Assembly (NCBI GenBank): GCA_037903475.1
Contig: JBAJFG010000004.1
Coordinates: forward strand, 434,001-498,000
Direction of reading: 5' to 3'
Origin: Ancylostoma caninum
Lineage: Eukaryota; Nematoda; Chromadorea; Rhabditida; Ancylostomatidae
DNA length: 64,000 nt
A model generated the notes under the pieces. That model had not been told where the DNA came from and did not search any database. It saw nothing but the letters and a program-made list of their open reading frames with translations. A program made the translations under genes and the position numbers. Below, in pieces: positions 1-13,493 of this stretch (position 1 is its first letter; each line of letters opens with the position of its first letter).

Positions 1-360
1 CAGCGTCAGGGCCAAGCGGGTAACAATAAATAATCAACGGCGTGAGGATGGTAAATTTTTAACGAAGTTAAAAAGCGGGTTGTAGAGGGGAGGGTGCTCT
101 TGCATACTATAGGATCGTTTTTTCCTACATTTGTTGTGAGGAAGGTTCGAATTTGCACGCAGAACGTGAGATCGCATTTTTGCTGGCTGAGAAAAGGGAG
201 GGGTGGGGGAGGGTCGTGTGGGTGTCGATGTTTTATCATCGTCATGCTTGACCCTGATCAGTATGTCGAAGTGCGGAATCGCCAGTAACTTACACAAGAA
301 AATGAGGTGATATTCTACCCTTAAACACGGTTGTAACATGTATGTAAAGGAGGCACAAAC

Positions 361-692
361 CCTTTCCTGTGTCTTCGAACTTCAGAGACGGGAGCTGATC
401 ACCTCCGGTATCGTTGATGAACCTCTTCATGCGGTCTGGAATGAGATGATATTTGAGACTGCAACACTACTCACAATTAATCACTCCTACCGTGCCAGAT
501 GGTGTACTCGTGCAAACTATCGAGGGAGGGGACCGGCTTCAACTCGGATGGCAGGTCTGCATCCAGTACGGCAGTGAAATTGAATAGGATAAGATTCGCA
601 AATAGTACAGATATGCAAACTGAAGTGAGTAATAGCGCTAGATGCCGTACGTTGTTCGAAAAACAACAGCAGCACAGCGGGCCTCGGCCCAT
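361..692 (-). CDS. Probable MFS-type membrane transporter, 5' end (partial)
   Basis: Two exons can be read on the minus strand: 692-491 and 435-361, joining in phase. The start ATG (692-690) follows a CTTTCAG acceptor directly, which suits a trans-spliced first exon. The N-terminus has a Cys run at residues 7-10 and a clear hydrophobic helix at about residues 17-37. That helix ends in LFNFT, which resembles the first transmembrane segment of nematode MFS/SLC17-like transporters and carries an N-glycosylation sequon. The polar stretch after it (residues 43-92) would be the first extracytoplasmic loop. The exon 2 donor is at 360-359. No following exon could be recognised before the window edge, so the rest of the gene is probably outside. 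The exon structure is fairly well supported; the family rests on one helix and remains tentative. The substrate cannot be told. Confidence 0.5.
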
Positions 693-2723
693 CTGAAAGT
701 CATCGTTCTGACCACGCAAAAGGAACGAAAATATATGCTTCGCATAGGAACGTAACGAAATTTTAAGACAAAAAAAGAAACGCAGCAACCAATGCGAGAT
801 ACAATTAAAACAATCCATACGGTAAAATAACAAGGGTTGGGATGATGTAGGAAAGGATACGGTTGTCAATGCATGGGAGAAGTGACTTTCCTTTCCAACA
901 AAAAGCCTGTCGAAGGAAAGAACCACGCCCCTAATGAAAGCACACTCTGCAGAATATCAGATGAGGATGAATAGGTGCAAAGACACAATTCGATGATACT
1001 AAAGGCAAAAAAAACGGAAAACACTGAGAAAAGAACTCAACATGAAATAAAGTACGTACGTATCTACGATTTTAAAAGTACACACTGGGTGCCGTACAAG
1101 GAGTTCAGGTGTGGAGCCCAACAGTTCATTCCATGACAAAAATGTCCACAAACTGTCAAAAAAAACTTCAAGAAAGAAGACTTGGGCTTGAATGACATTG
1201 CTTGATCCAAAGTCATTCAAACCCCAGAAACAAGTAGAGCGTTCTTGAATATAAGAATTGCAAATTACTTGCATAAGCTGGAACCGAGCACAGCAAAAAC
1301 ACTTAAATATTGGAAGAATGCTTAGACCTCAGCAGCAAGTGTAACATACTAGTGAGGACTTTACCTACACACTTGGAAGCAATTAGCTCAAACTTTCAGT
1401 GACTGTGCACCAACAAGCATTACGCCTAACCAAACCGTTCGGAGCAAAGATTTTGTTTCACAGTTTAAAAAAGACTCTAAGATTTAAGTTAACATCATTG
1501 AAGACTACGATTCGAAATATTCGAAATATTTCCAACCAGCCGAATAATCGAATTCGAAATTTGAGATAATCAAAATCTTGAATTTGTTCGATTCTTAACT
1601 GTTGGGACAACTCCGACAAGTCCGAATAAAACTATAAGTGCACCTCTAATATTCCATTTATTACATGATTTCAATGATTTTCTCATTCTCTTCTGCAGCC
1701 AGATTCTCCAGGCTCCTCCTCTCTTCAAAATCGAATAACCTTGGTGGAAACGATCTCATTGGTTAGTGTCTCCAAATCAAAACCAAGCAGGGAACAAGGA
1801 AAAATTGAAAGCACTGTTTTTTAGAGATTTTTTAGAGTTCTTTGCCGATTTGAAGTAAATTCTAGAACAGTGGTAGCATCCAAATGATTGTAGACATAGG
1901 GTAGTGCAGGCATTTTGCGCGCTTATCGCGGAGAACGAGAACGATGTTTGGCACGTACGTTAGTTGGAGAATCAATCGCATGACATTCGCTCCTCTTTCG
2001 AACGTGCTTTCTGTAAGATGGCACCAAAAGAACCAAACGGTGGTATTCGTTTTCAATGATGATGTTGCTCTTGAAAAATCCTATTGCATGCGCAGTCAAA
2101 TAGTGAAATCAATAAGTCGATATAGCAATCAATCAATTTAGAAATACGTAACTTGTGTCGTCCGCGGAAATGCCCTGCCACCTGCCTATCCAATGTTCCA
2201 TATTAGTTTTGTAAATCTGTAGATTTTCGGGAATAGCCTTCTTTCGAAACTGGTGAGGAAATTGATAACATTAAGAGGCAGCTAAACAACAGCGATTTCG
2301 CGGGGCACTGAGCAGCAATTTGAGCCCAGTATTTTATGCATAAGCACACCTATTAGATTTCGCGCATGTCTAGATACTGCTTGAAACCGTATGATCTCGC
2401 AAACATTCAGGAATGTGAAATCTATTTTTGCGTCTTATAATGAAGATGTAATTAATTTCGGAATGAACCCTTCAAGAATGAAAATTCGATGACTGCACTT
2501 GCACGCATAAAAATTTTACCATAACCTTGTATGATACTAACCAAATTTGGGTGGAGCAATACAGAGACCATTATTATTCTCGCTGGTAATGTCGAGTTGT
2601 TTATTTATTAGATGTTTATTGTCGAGCGGGCTCAAGCACAGGCACCAAACTTGGTAACCCAAAATTTTGATTAAGCCGTCTTTCTCTCTGGAGTTGGAGC
2701 GAATGAAGTGGAATTTCTCCGTA
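693..2723. other. Gene-free stretch
   Basis: No coding region is recognisable. Around 1500-1620 there is AT-rich sequence with repeated TTCGAAAT-type words. This resembles decayed terminal sequence of a DNA transposon, but no paired end was found. Confidence 0.4.
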
Positions 2724-2731
2724 GTGGCTAC

Positions 2732-2992
2732 CAGTGGCGGACGCAGGGGAGGGGCGCCCCCCCCCCCTGAGAATGGGTCGCCAAATTTTCGAAATTACTT
2801 TACGATACAAATAAAAACTTGTATTAGTTTATTTCTAATTGTTTATATTTGTTATTATTTTTAATATAATTTTTATTTATTATTTATTATTGTAATTAAT
2901 ATTTTTATTGATTTTATTTTCCATCTGGGTCCCCAAAGCGGCGGAGACCCCACGCCCCCCCCCCTCCCGCCCACTTTCTGCGTCCGCCACCG
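2732..2992. mobile_element. hAT-type MITE with perfect 8-bp target duplication
   Basis: The 261-bp element starts CAGTGGCGGACGCAG and ends in the inverted equivalent (CTGCGTCCGCCACCG), one mismatch in 15. It is flanked on both sides by GTGGCTAC (2724-2731 and 2993-3000), an exact 8-bp duplication. CAGTGGCG-type ends with 8-bp duplications are typical of hAT elements. Each end carries a run of C or G just inside the inverted repeat, and the centre is very AT-rich. There is no coding capacity, so it would depend on a transposase in trans. Confidence 0.88.
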
Positions 2993-3000
2993 GTGGCTAC

Positions 3001-5159
3001 AAACATCAACAGTTTGCGGACTTTAACTGCTGGATTTTTGGGACAAATTCCAAGAGCTCTGCAGAAATAGCACCATTTTGCCATACCGCGGATAGCGCCT
3101 TAATTTTGTTGGTCGAACTCTCCGGAAAGGCGAAGAGCTCGCAGAACAATTTTTAATTGCGCATTATGTAGCACAAATCAAGCTCTAACCAAGCGCTGGC
3201 AATCAAATCACAAGAATGTCGATTGAGCGAGAACCAATTTGCCAAAGTCAGTGACTTCGACCACTGCCCGATCCAGTTTTTTGCGTCATAGTCCAAGGAT
3301 CTCTGGAGCAGCGGAGTTGAGCTCCAACCGTAAACACGACAAAATGCCAGCGACTGTTATGCGCATACCTCGATTGGTAACTATACTTTTTTGATTTTTT
3401 ATAAAACTTCTTTGTCGAAAATTTCAAAACAGCGGAAACTTATGTTATAACCTAATATGATTAGTTCGACAACAATGTTTCCATGGATTTGAGGTATATT
3501 TCTTTAATGAAACACCATGAAGATTTCGAAAACGTATGAAAACTGATATATAAGATTCTTTTTAGATGCATAAGCTTTTCTAGCTTTATTTTTTGGAACA
3601 TACATATTAATGAGGCAACACCTCTCTTTTTATGACGGCGGCAGCAGTTCTAATGCATGGAACCCAAGACAGAATTGGAAGGAATTCAATTTTTAATTAA
3701 CAATGCAATAGATGTGGAAGAGGCCTCCAGCAGTCGGAGGAATATAAAACCTCCAGCATCGATTTCTCGTTACAGCCCTAACGCAAGGATGAATAAAGCC
3801 AGGGGCTAGGTTCGATTTGAGAAGAACAAAACAAGTACAGTCGACTTTGGGAGACATCGAAACATTTATCGAATCGACCCTCCGAGAAATCAAATTATTC
3901 CATGCACCGGATGCATACATATCTACCGAGTAGATAGTTTGCTAGGAAACGAAGAACTCGGAAATGAGACCGACGGCAAGTCAAGACCATTCTGTCAATT
4001 TTCGAGTCCAGCACCAAATAGAGATATGAACATCTTGTGAAGGAGCTCAGAGAGGTACAGAATGTTGTTCACCGTGCTCTTAGTTGAAGGAAGACGACAT
4101 AGGAAAGTGCTCTATGTTGTCCGAAGGATACATTTAAGTATAACACAATGCATATTAGGCTGCTCTGTAATCATAAGCAAGGAATCGCTAGAGAAATGCG
4201 TGAATCCGTTCTAAAATTCCATTCCTTAAGTATTGGTATTGAACAGTGTCTGTCTAGTGCGTTTCGAAAAACCATAGAAAGACGAGAAGGATGACTAGAG
4301 GTCGCCGTCCCGCGATGCGCAGCAGAGCGGAGAGTGATGAGTAACCTCTATCATAACAGCGGCATCGCACAGATTTCTGTCATAAAACCTATTCATCTCA
4401 AAACGTACATTCATTAGTGACCACAACTCAAATAAAAAAAAAGAATTTGATGTGAAAATGTATGTAATGAAAAAATGTACGAAAAGATTATAAATAAGCA
4501 ACAAGAAGCGATCATTTATCAAAGATGGAACTCACTAAACCAAATTCACCACATTCGCATGGTATACCACATGGGACACGGGCGGTCCCTTGAGCAAGCG
4601 TTTGTGCTCGACCGGTTGCGCACGAGGTCCCACGCGTCGCACCATGCGCCAGAATATGAAGAATGAGCAGGCTCCTTTGACTTGCCCAGCATAGTATGTA
4701 CATAAGCACGAATCACTTTACATAAATTCAGGAAATGACGATAATATGACCTGTTAAGAACTTTGAAAAATCCTACACTTGGAGATACTGTTCTCATCAG
4801 CAATGCCATCAGATGAACCTTTCTTTGTTAACCATGAATCAGTCAGACTTTCTACTCAACTATGATTCAGACTTTCTCTCACCCTTAGTTATAGCGGTAC
4901 CCTAAAAATTAATACCGACAAATGTGTATCGGTGAGGTCACCTGAACATATTTTAGAACTGTTAGATTGTGAAACATAGTTAAATTAACGCCTCTAGCAT
5001 GCGTCATAAAGAGATTTCTTCCGATTACTAAGAAACGTGCAGCTCATACCAATGACAGACGCGGAAATTTTTAACAGACTCGTGAAAATGTGGTGTTAAT
5101 TTATTCTTGTTCACTGTTGATGTTCTTAAATATATATTTATGATATTTTGGATTGGGAT
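3001..5159. other. Gene-free stretch with one member of a repeat family
   Basis: No coding region is recognised. 4560-4640 holds a GC-rich segment (CTCGACCGGTTGCGCAC, then CACGCGTCGCACCATGCG) whose reverse complement matches 16795-16850. It belongs to a dispersed repeat family. Confidence 0.4.
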
Positions 5160-5161
5160 TA

Positions 5162-5692
5162 CAAGGTGCGGAAAACAGTACTGATATTTGTTTTTAAAAA
5201 TTTTGTGCGTTCTTGAATGGTGCAGAATCCATCTGTGTGACTCCCCAGGGCTATATTCTTATTCCGAAAACAATCTATGCGTGTTCCAACAAAATTCCGC
5301 ACCAGCCGATGAGGCTCGCCAAACACAGCGGTTGTACCAAGCAAATCTTCTCGATTTCATTTCGTCTGAAGACTGGCCACCGAGTAGCCCGGATCCACTA
5401 GATTACTCAGTAAGCAAGAGGCTGAGCTAAACCTCACAAGAATATTGCTTCCTTAAATACTGTCCTGAATCGAAGAATCTCGATGCGAACTACCTGCGGC
5501 GGACAGTGGATGCCTACCCGCGCCGTTTCCGAGAGTGTATTAGGACGAAAGGACACCGAATCAAAAATGAATGATGGAATGCCAACTTTTATTTAGTTGA
5601 TAATCTTATTCAATAAAAAAATATTGTAATAATTGCATCTGTGGCGTTGCAGTAGAGCTTGATCTTACTATCAATACTTTTTCCGCACCCTG
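5162..5692 (+). mobile_element. Internally deleted Tc1/mariner element with decayed transposase end
   Basis: Imperfect inverted repeats of about 27 bp (5162-5186 and 5667-5692; CAAGGTGCGGAAAA on the left, CAGGGTGCGGAAAA inverted on the right) are flanked by TA at 5160-5161 and 5693-5694. Between them lies the C-terminal part of a DDE transposase. Residues reading FQQNSAPAD and then SSPDPLDYS (about 5270-5410) match the catalytic block of Tc1-like enzymes. The tail YLRRTVDAYPRRFREC lies in another frame at about 5495-5540. The aspartate of the canonical QQD motif reads as Asn, residues are missing before LDY and the frame is broken. The N-terminal two thirds are absent. It is a dead, non-autonomous copy. 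Confidence 0.82.
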
Positions 5693-5694
5693 TA

Positions 5695-8600
5695 ATATTT
5701 TGACTAATTTTATTTCCCCATCCAAGCCCCAAATGGGCAGAAACGCGAGTTCCCCGTCCCCACCCCTACTGGATGGGCATTGCTGCGCTAGCCACTTCTC
5801 ACCGCGCATACTGGACTTGCAATTATATAAAAATCAGAAGGCTTGGTTCAAAATACATAGAAATGAAGGTGTTTCAGGACATGTAAGATTAGTACTACAA
5901 TCACAAACATATTGGAAATCTCATCAAATTACAATTGTTCAGATTGATTTCACTTCGTGCGCAATTAGAGATATGGACTTTTTCCCTTCTACATAATAGC
6001 CAAATCCAATGAAAGGCATTGCATGGGTTGTTTGGAGCCGTTGTACACCTCGCTTATCCGCTGTTCCGACTCATTCAGGATCCTCGCAAGACAACAAAGG
6101 TACTCGAAATGAAGAGCTGGTACTTGTAAAAGATGGATTTCCAAGGGTCTTTTTTGAAGTGAAACGCCAGTGAAGGCAATTGCATTTTTTTTCTCGGAAA
6201 CAAAGAAACTAGTTGTAACGCAGGAAAACTGGCAACGACCAATACATGCAATCGAAAAAAAAAATGAAACGCGCTGAACAGATTTAAGCTTTTTTACAGA
6301 AGAACGTGATCAGCATGAGATCAAAGACCAGTATTTTAAAAAATGCTAGTCATCCCTGACAAAAAAAAATTATTGAGTGCAAATAAGAACTGCAAGAAGC
6401 ATTTCTCAAAAAACTGGGAACCAATGAGACAAAATAAAATCTTTAAATCAGCTAAGACAGCTCGTTAAACCTAGCTCAATATTAATCGAAAATTGAAAAG
6501 AAAGACGTTGACCGCACGTTGCCGCATTCATAGCGACGATGAATCAGAGGAAGGCGTTCCTCAAAGGAATACTCGCAACAAAACTGCAAAAGCCGATTGG
6601 CATGCAATCTGAATGTATCTGCATGATAATAGACCTGATGCGGCATATGATAGCACATTTGTGACAGTGCAGTTAATGCATAGCAGAAGCTACAATCAAG
6701 CAGCGTAATTTTAAGGATATCATTCGCTGGGTGGGAGTGTGAGATGGCACCATTCAATGCAGCACTGTATTCTAGGAATCTGTTGAGATTCTTGTTGATT
6801 CTTACAACTCCCTCGGATTGCAAACATAACTCTGAGCCAGTTTCTAGTTCAGGTGCACCTGCTTCTTCAAAGCCAACATGACGTTCTGTGCTGATCTATA
6901 ACTCCTCAACTTTTAAAGCTTTGGCAACAAGGCGTGACGCCATTCCATGGATGGTTTCGGTTAAATTTTTTTTTGACAACAAACAATTAAATGCAGTTAT
7001 GCTCACCTAAAACTTACTCAAAAGGATCCAAGAGCTTGGTGCAGTGCTGACGCAACATATGAAGAAACACATATTACCTTTGTGGTGAGAAAGGGCTTCC
7101 CTATCTACGTGTAACATATCAATCAATACCAGCAATTATGGCAACTTTTGCATCACTTCCGATACAACCCTCGCATCTGATGTGCGGATGACGTTGGATG
7201 GATCTCGCTGGCGCTCCATCACTTTTTCTTGCCAAAAATTTCACTTCCGAAAGTCTTTCTGCCACATCTTACCGTCACTCAAGACAGTATAGCACAGTAA
7301 AATCACTAGTTTGTCTATATCTAGATGTTCAGGATACTGTTTTAGGCGCGGTTCCGTGTATAACTACAGATCTCACTCCTTAATTTCGTCGAGAGTACTC
7401 CTTTAAGTTTTTAAGTTCAACCATAAAGATGGACCCGGAAGAAGGAGACCTCGGTCACAAGAAAGCTTCAAACCTCATGAGAACTGAGACATAACAACTC
7501 CTCATGAGAACTGAGACATAACAACTAATGGAAAACGAGGACGGCGTAAGGAATACTACAAAGGCGAAGAAGATGTTGGATAATTCTCCATATAAAATAG
7601 GAATGCAGCGCATTTGTGCTCAGTGGGCTGTACGGCGCCCCCGGCTAATTCCAGGTTTTGCAAAGCGCAATTACCCGAGTGCACAAAAACCTCTAATGAC
7701 AATGCAGTTCAAAGAAGTGACACCAATTTGTCTTCGAAAGGGGTCAAGCGGAAACACGAAGAAAACATATCCATAGCTCTTTTATTAAGACCTGCGGCCC
7801 ATTCGCAGCAGAAAGCAAGAGAATTTTTTGCTAACTAAGGCCTATTGCATACTTCACAGCGACACCTTCACTGTGAAGAAAATCAACAAAAATTATTAGA
7901 ACAATTTGTACGAGTTTTTATGTCGTACCACATAATTTGCGCTGGACAGCGTGCTGGTATTGAAGCAGCTGTATGAAAACTATTAGGGTGAATTGTCACG
8001 TCGACAGCGTCTCTGTGAAGCTAGCCACAGCTCTAACGCTGGCGCCATAAGGAGTGTTTACACTTTTTCACGACGCGAGCACATCGCGGCGACGGCCACA
8101 ACACCCTCGATGCGACGGGTAGCCGAGCCGTCGCGCCATGCTGAACGTCGCAAATTCACGTACCCACGCAAAATTACATGCACACCCCGATTAAGCGGGG
8201 ATCATGGGTTTCCGTGGACTGTTTTGGACCTCGTGGTACCGTTTGCTCTAGAATGTTCAAAAAAAGTTTTCAGCAATTTTCCGGGGTGATCTCTGCGAGG
8301 GCTGCAATTTTGCGCAGTGTTCTTCGCCGCGATGTTTCCGAGATATGCATTGCGGGTTTTTTTTTCACTGAATTATGTTCAGAGATTTTTTTTGCATTTG
8401 AGTTTTCAGAATGGTTTTTCTTCTATGCATACATTATTGTAGTCCCATGCTTCGACGCTTTCTGTATTTTTTCACTGTTCAGGTGTGTTCTAGTAGAACC
8501 CGCCAGGAAATTCTTTGGAGATGTACGTTGTTCAAGTGCCTCGATTTGATGTTTTTTTTATATTTACTCATCTGAAGAAAAACAGTATTTGACGTAAATA

Positions 8601-10227
8601 ACCTAATAAGATGATCAAAAAAAGGACAAAACCAAGTACTAAAGAATTACTTAACACAGGTTTTCCAACACATCTGCTGAGATTCAGTATTAAATGTCAA
8701 AGAAGATAAAGTAAATGAACGGAGAAGTCCCCTAACTCCTTTGCATTTAACGGAGGGAATCATTAAGCCTTCACTAGAGAAGTATTGGAGGAATCTTAAG
8801 ATGCAAAAAGAGAATAGGGTGGAGGGAGTCGTACTTCCTTCGGCACCACGGCAGTTCCAATGGAATGATGGCGAAGAATGCAAGTGCAGCGTTCGAATGG
8901 GATACTTGCGTAGGAACTAAACGGGTGGGCTGATTGAATCAGATGCTAACTTAGCAGAAATGCCGCTCTCAGACCTTCGAATTAGAAGGTGAGCATAAAA
9001 GCTGAATCTGGGAGAAAAAAAACGAAGGAAAAACCAAATGCTTGCAAGGAAAGTCTCCTTGGAGCATTTCTACTGGAAAACTTCAGAAGTCAGGGCAAGC
9101 GAGTCCCAATTCGTCGACAGTATGCATAAGAAAAAAAAAGTGAAACGAAAAGAAACATGCTTTCATGCAAACAAAATGGAGTACCAATGAGGCTAGGCAA
9201 CTGATGCAGGGAGTATTCCTTCCCTAAGGAAAGCAGGAACCGCCTTCGAACAACTCCAGTGGATTTGAGGCTTTGTCATGGTAGACCCTAATTCTACTTT
9301 CCAAACACCCGGGGAATGAATAGTTTGGTTCGGATCCTTTTTTTTGTCTTACAATCAGTAGAAAAATCGATGGCTACGCATTTTTAGAATAAAAAGGCTA
9401 TTTTGGGAATTAGTAGTCAACGGACACATCCACATGTTTTCCCGAATGATCCGGAAAAGCCATTTTACGGCATAAAAGGGCAGGACACGAGGTGTGCGTC
9501 ATAGACATAACGACATCACGTTTTCGGGGAGAGGGGTGGGGGGGGGGGGGGGCAAAAACCTATCACAGTGGAGTCCGAAAGAAGAGGTAATTGTGGTTGA
9601 AATGATGGAAGTGGTTCAATACTCGTATCCTACAACAGAAGAAGTAGGTTAACGTTCTATTGAATAATAGCACGGATTGTAGGCGAATATCGAATGCAAG
9701 CTTTCGAAGCAACACCGAACTTTCCAGCGAAGTTGAGTATTTTAACTCAAGGACATATGTATACTTACAATTACCACATATAAGTTTAAAAACTTGGAAC
9801 GCTCGCCAGGACAAAACTGACTAAAAATTTCAAATGCTCCGCCAATGGCGAGGATTTCATTTTCCAGTAATGGATGCGGAATTGCATCTCAAGGTGATAA
9901 AGACATCATCGGAAAACGGGCTCAAACCGTAAAACATCCGCTTCAACTTATGGTCGTCGTTCTATAGTAGAATAGGAGGTCCTAAGCGAAGAATAGTATG
10001 ACCTAGTCATCAGATACGGTACATATATTACTACCAGATGCAGTTTGTGGCGCTGATCTCGAGTATTGTTCCATATCTGCAGTGGTTTCCTCTCTTTCTC
10101 TTCGAGATACCAGTTCGGTTTTCCTACAAGGCTAAAATTGGTTTCTGAAAGATTTACCATAACAATCTAAAAAAAAATAATTCGGACCTAGCTTTTGATA
10201 AAAATGGAATGAAACTTCCATTGCCAC
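5695..10227. other. Gene-free stretch
   Basis: No recognisable gene. There is a tandem duplication at 7474-7526 (26-bp unit CTCATGAGAACTGAGACATA..., two copies 27 bp apart). A poly-G run occurs at about 9537-9552. The longest open frame (6823-6482, minus) shows no family resemblance and no splice context. Confidence 0.4.
7474..7526. repeat. Two-copy tandem repeat, 26-bp unit
   Basis: The unit beginning CTCATGAGAACTGAGACATA occurs at 7474-7499 and again, identically, at 7501-7526. This is a small recent tandem duplication in non-coding DNA. Confidence 0.9.
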
Positions 10228-10384
10228 CTATAGAGAACTCCAAACGGACGCAGACAAGAGTCAGGACCGCGGCTCTCTTGAGCAGAGTCACGGAAGCTCA
10301 GCATAGTGTGCGCCTGCGTCTCTGCCCAAGAAAGCCGCGCCGCGGTCTCGACTCTTATCTACGTACGTTTGCAGTTTCCTATAG
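10228..10384. mobile_element. Short MITE with about 50-bp inverted repeats
   Basis: The left end (CTATAGAGAACTCCAAACGG, continuing AAGAGTCAGGACCGCGGC) and the inverted right end (CTATAGGAAACTGCAAACGT, continuing AAGAGTCGAGACCGCGGC) pair over about 50 bp with scattered mismatches. The whole element is about 157 bp and has no coding capacity. Both tips read CTATAG, so a TA target duplication is plausible. Confidence 0.75.
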
Positions 10385-13123
10385 ATTAAATGGGTTTGCA
10401 AAATTTTCTAGCAAAATGAATCCTGAAGCCTAATTGAACCTTGTTGGGCAGGACAAAATGATACCAGAACTCTTCACGTGGATTCTACAGCAGATGAGAG
10501 AAATTGATCCGAGATCAGATCATCCATCTGATAGTAGCGATACCATTATCACTGATGGGTTCGTGAAAGTTACCTTCCTCGCCCAGCTCAAGCACTTACT
10601 GTAGAATTGAGATTAAAACATGATTTTCAAACCGCATTATGGTGGGAATCTCTACTTTTCTAAGTTGGTGACTATAATGGTACAGATACATTGCTTACAA
10701 AGAATGCATAGCAATTCTACGTGCAAATATAGTAATATACAGACATTAGAGTGCAACAAAATCATAGTTCCCTCTCCTTGTGGGAATCTGTTTCTCACAG
10801 CCAAGCAAAACACTCGTGTTTTCGAGGAAGGCAAAGAACCACCCTCTGGTACAGCGATTTGTTTACCTATGCATGCGGACACGGTGTGCAACCAAAAGTG
10901 ACACGTGTATATACAAACATCGACTCCCGTGGCAATAATAAGATTTTTTTGGAATTGCGTAGCTTTGACAACAGCAACAACCCCAAGATGAAATTTCCAG
11001 TGTTCAACGAAGGAAGATGTAAGATCCGCTCAAAAACTTTGAAAGGTGGAAGGTAGACGATCATTGAGCAATTATCTGCTAAATCGCGAAAATAACACTG
11101 CATCCGGGATGAGCTGCACGTGTTTATAGAGAATTAGATGCGCCTATTTACCGCGCTACGCTATGATGCGTGAGCAAAACCGACAGGATCTGCGAACCGC
11201 AGTGATGGCGGCGAGCGTAAAATGGCAATCAATTCTGGTACAGACCATGCAGATGAGCTGATCCGCGCTGCTGATAAAGCAAGTAAAGTGAGTCTGAGCA
11301 ACCAGCCGAAGACGCATGCGAATCCCAACAACTTTCCACTTCCTAGTCATCCAGGCAGCGCCCGACTGTTTGCTCAAACTACCCGCATGTCGATACCGTA
11401 TCGATCACCGGAAATGAACACAGGTAAACAGAGAGTAAGGTGCCGGCTGGGATGAGTCAGGAAGGCAACGAAGGTGGATGTGCCGCGTTTGAATAATGGA
11501 AACATAACGTTCAAAACAAGTCGATGACTCAAAATGGTACTGTTCAGCCAAATGTAAAAATGGAACGAGAGCGGACATTCAGGGCGGAGTGGCATGACAG
11601 TATATCTGCACTTCGCTGGGTGTGTCCCTCTTTTTACACAGTCGTAACTGGAGACTCCAAGCATTAACTGGAAGCCAGTTGTTGGAACGGAGAAAAGCGG
11701 ACAAAGGAACGCAGAGAAATTGACAAATTAGGCGCAAAGAAATGATGGAATCGAAATTCTAGAACATTCCCGAGACCAGTAATGGAAATATTGAAAGAAA
11801 GAAAAGAAATTAATCATGTTTCCAGCGACTTTCTCCAGTGTTTGTTTGCATTTTATGATGATTGACAGCAGTTTTTTCAGCTATGACAAGCCGAGAATCA
11901 AGTAGCCCATGAAAGGGAATGTGGAAAAAGCCGCGATACATGAAAGATGTGGGAGATAAGGAATGTGCAAAGGTCGAGTAACACATGCACAATGATAGAA
12001 CGGTAATAAAGTTAAAACATTTACGTTACAAAGGAAAGCAGTTAATGGCAAAAACAGAACCTTCACAAATCGTTGTACGGAATGTGGAAACTACACTATA
12101 TCGAAATGGAACTGTATGATGCAGACTTCGCTCAGAATAAGAATTCAACAGGAAAAGAAATCTAAAATAGAAGAATGTGTGCGGAAATTCAGTGAAGCAA
12201 AATAAGAAGCATCCAGGCGGAACAGCAGAGATTGTCATGCAGTTTGACGTAAAATATTAAACGCTGTTCGCCGAAGCTAGCCCAAGAGGCTGTTAGGCTA
12301 CCTCTATACTCCAAATGTAGTATAAGACCCTGCGTTGTCGTCGTTCAGGTGACACTGACAACTATCGATTATCAATAGTTTGGGCATCAGCGAGACAAGC
12401 ATGCCTTTAGCAAAATCGATACGTATCGAGACCGACATCGCTGGATTATCGGAGAGTTATATACCATTCGCGCGAGTCAGGTCCGGGCAAGACATTGTAT
12501 AGAATGCCACTCTTGCTGTTTTTTTTTTTCGTAAAGACGATTCAACTTTGATCTAAGACGAACATCGCGTGCTAAAGTGAGTAGAGCACTTTATAAACCA
12601 CGTTTTGGCTGTTTCTTCTCATATTCAAAAGGAATAAAATAAAAATAAACAAGACGTCCTGGCGCGGTGGTATGTGACCGCAGACGGTCGCAAAGCATGC
12701 GCGTTCTCTCGCTTCATACCACGCTGTGGCGTCTTGAACTAACATATACCAAAATAAAAAGATTACCTACTCCGACTACAACCCATAAAAAAAACAAAAA
12801 GTAATATGAATGGTTAGATGATTGTCTTTCGAAGAATACGTTAAGACAACGAACAGAAAAGGCGTATAGATATATGTAGGTCTTCGCCATCAGTGGTTGG
12901 GAAGTTCCATTTTATTCATTTATTTCCAAGCTGGTGTCTGTCGTTATGATTGTTTGTCTTTTTTGATTGATGGCTGCCACTTCTCGTAAATGATTGTTTC
13001 ACGATGCAAACCAAAAATTCATAAATGAAATGGACTGAAAACAACAATTCAAGGGATACACTTTCGAGGAAAAGGAAGTTCAGGTATTTGTGCCCGGATA
13101 TTAAGGCTTAGGCTTAAACCTAT
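10385..13123. other. Gene-free stretch
   Basis: No coding region is recognised. It contains the hairpin at 12651-12735, listed separately. The open frames here lack family similarity and overlap on both strands. Confidence 0.4.
12651..12735. repeat. Hairpin with tRNA A-box-like arm
   Basis: AAGACGTCCTGGCGCGGTGG...TATG (12651-12674) pairs with CATACCACGC...GGCGTCTT (12715-12735), leaving a loop of about 40 nt. The left arm contains TGGCGCGGTGG, which resembles the A box of a tRNA promoter. No proper B box or cloverleaf forms. It may be a tRNA-derived short element or a small inverted-repeat transposon. Confidence 0.5.
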
Positions 13124-13493
13124 GCTTGAAGGCAACACTCAGCAGATTTTCACTTCCACAGCAAGTCTTTTACAGTGCGTTTCACCATGGACGATAGCTG
13201 GGAAGACGGCAGAGAGGAAAAGAACGCTGGAAAGTGTGCATCAATCGGAGAGGAATGGGAGAAAAGCAGGTTATCCGCACGATGCTCAACTATGGTCGCA
13301 TTTGGAGTAGACTATACCCACGGATGTCACGGGGCGCACGCGCATGGAAGACAACACCCAGTTTTCACGGATTGTTCCAGCTTTTCGCGCAATTTCATCG
13401 CTAGATATGAGTTCTCCGTCTCCTAAAACCTCGAAATTCGGCGAAATCTTCAAAAAGAACATCTCCATGGGTGCTGCCTTTAAACATAGGCTT
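13124..13493. mobile_element. TTAA-flanked MITE, diverged full-length copy
   Basis: The left end (GAAGGCAACACTCAGCAGA, then TTTTCACTTCC) and the right end (ATGGGTGCTGCC followed by TTTAA) match the ends of the better-preserved copy at 34356-34778. The interior also aligns in places (for example TTCGGCGAAATCTTC before the right end). The termini are degraded and the copy is old. Confidence 0.7.

Noticed and set aside
12651..12735. Possible tRNA gene
   Set aside because: The A-box-like arm is part of a simple hairpin and there is no B box, acceptor stem or anticodon arm of the right spacing.
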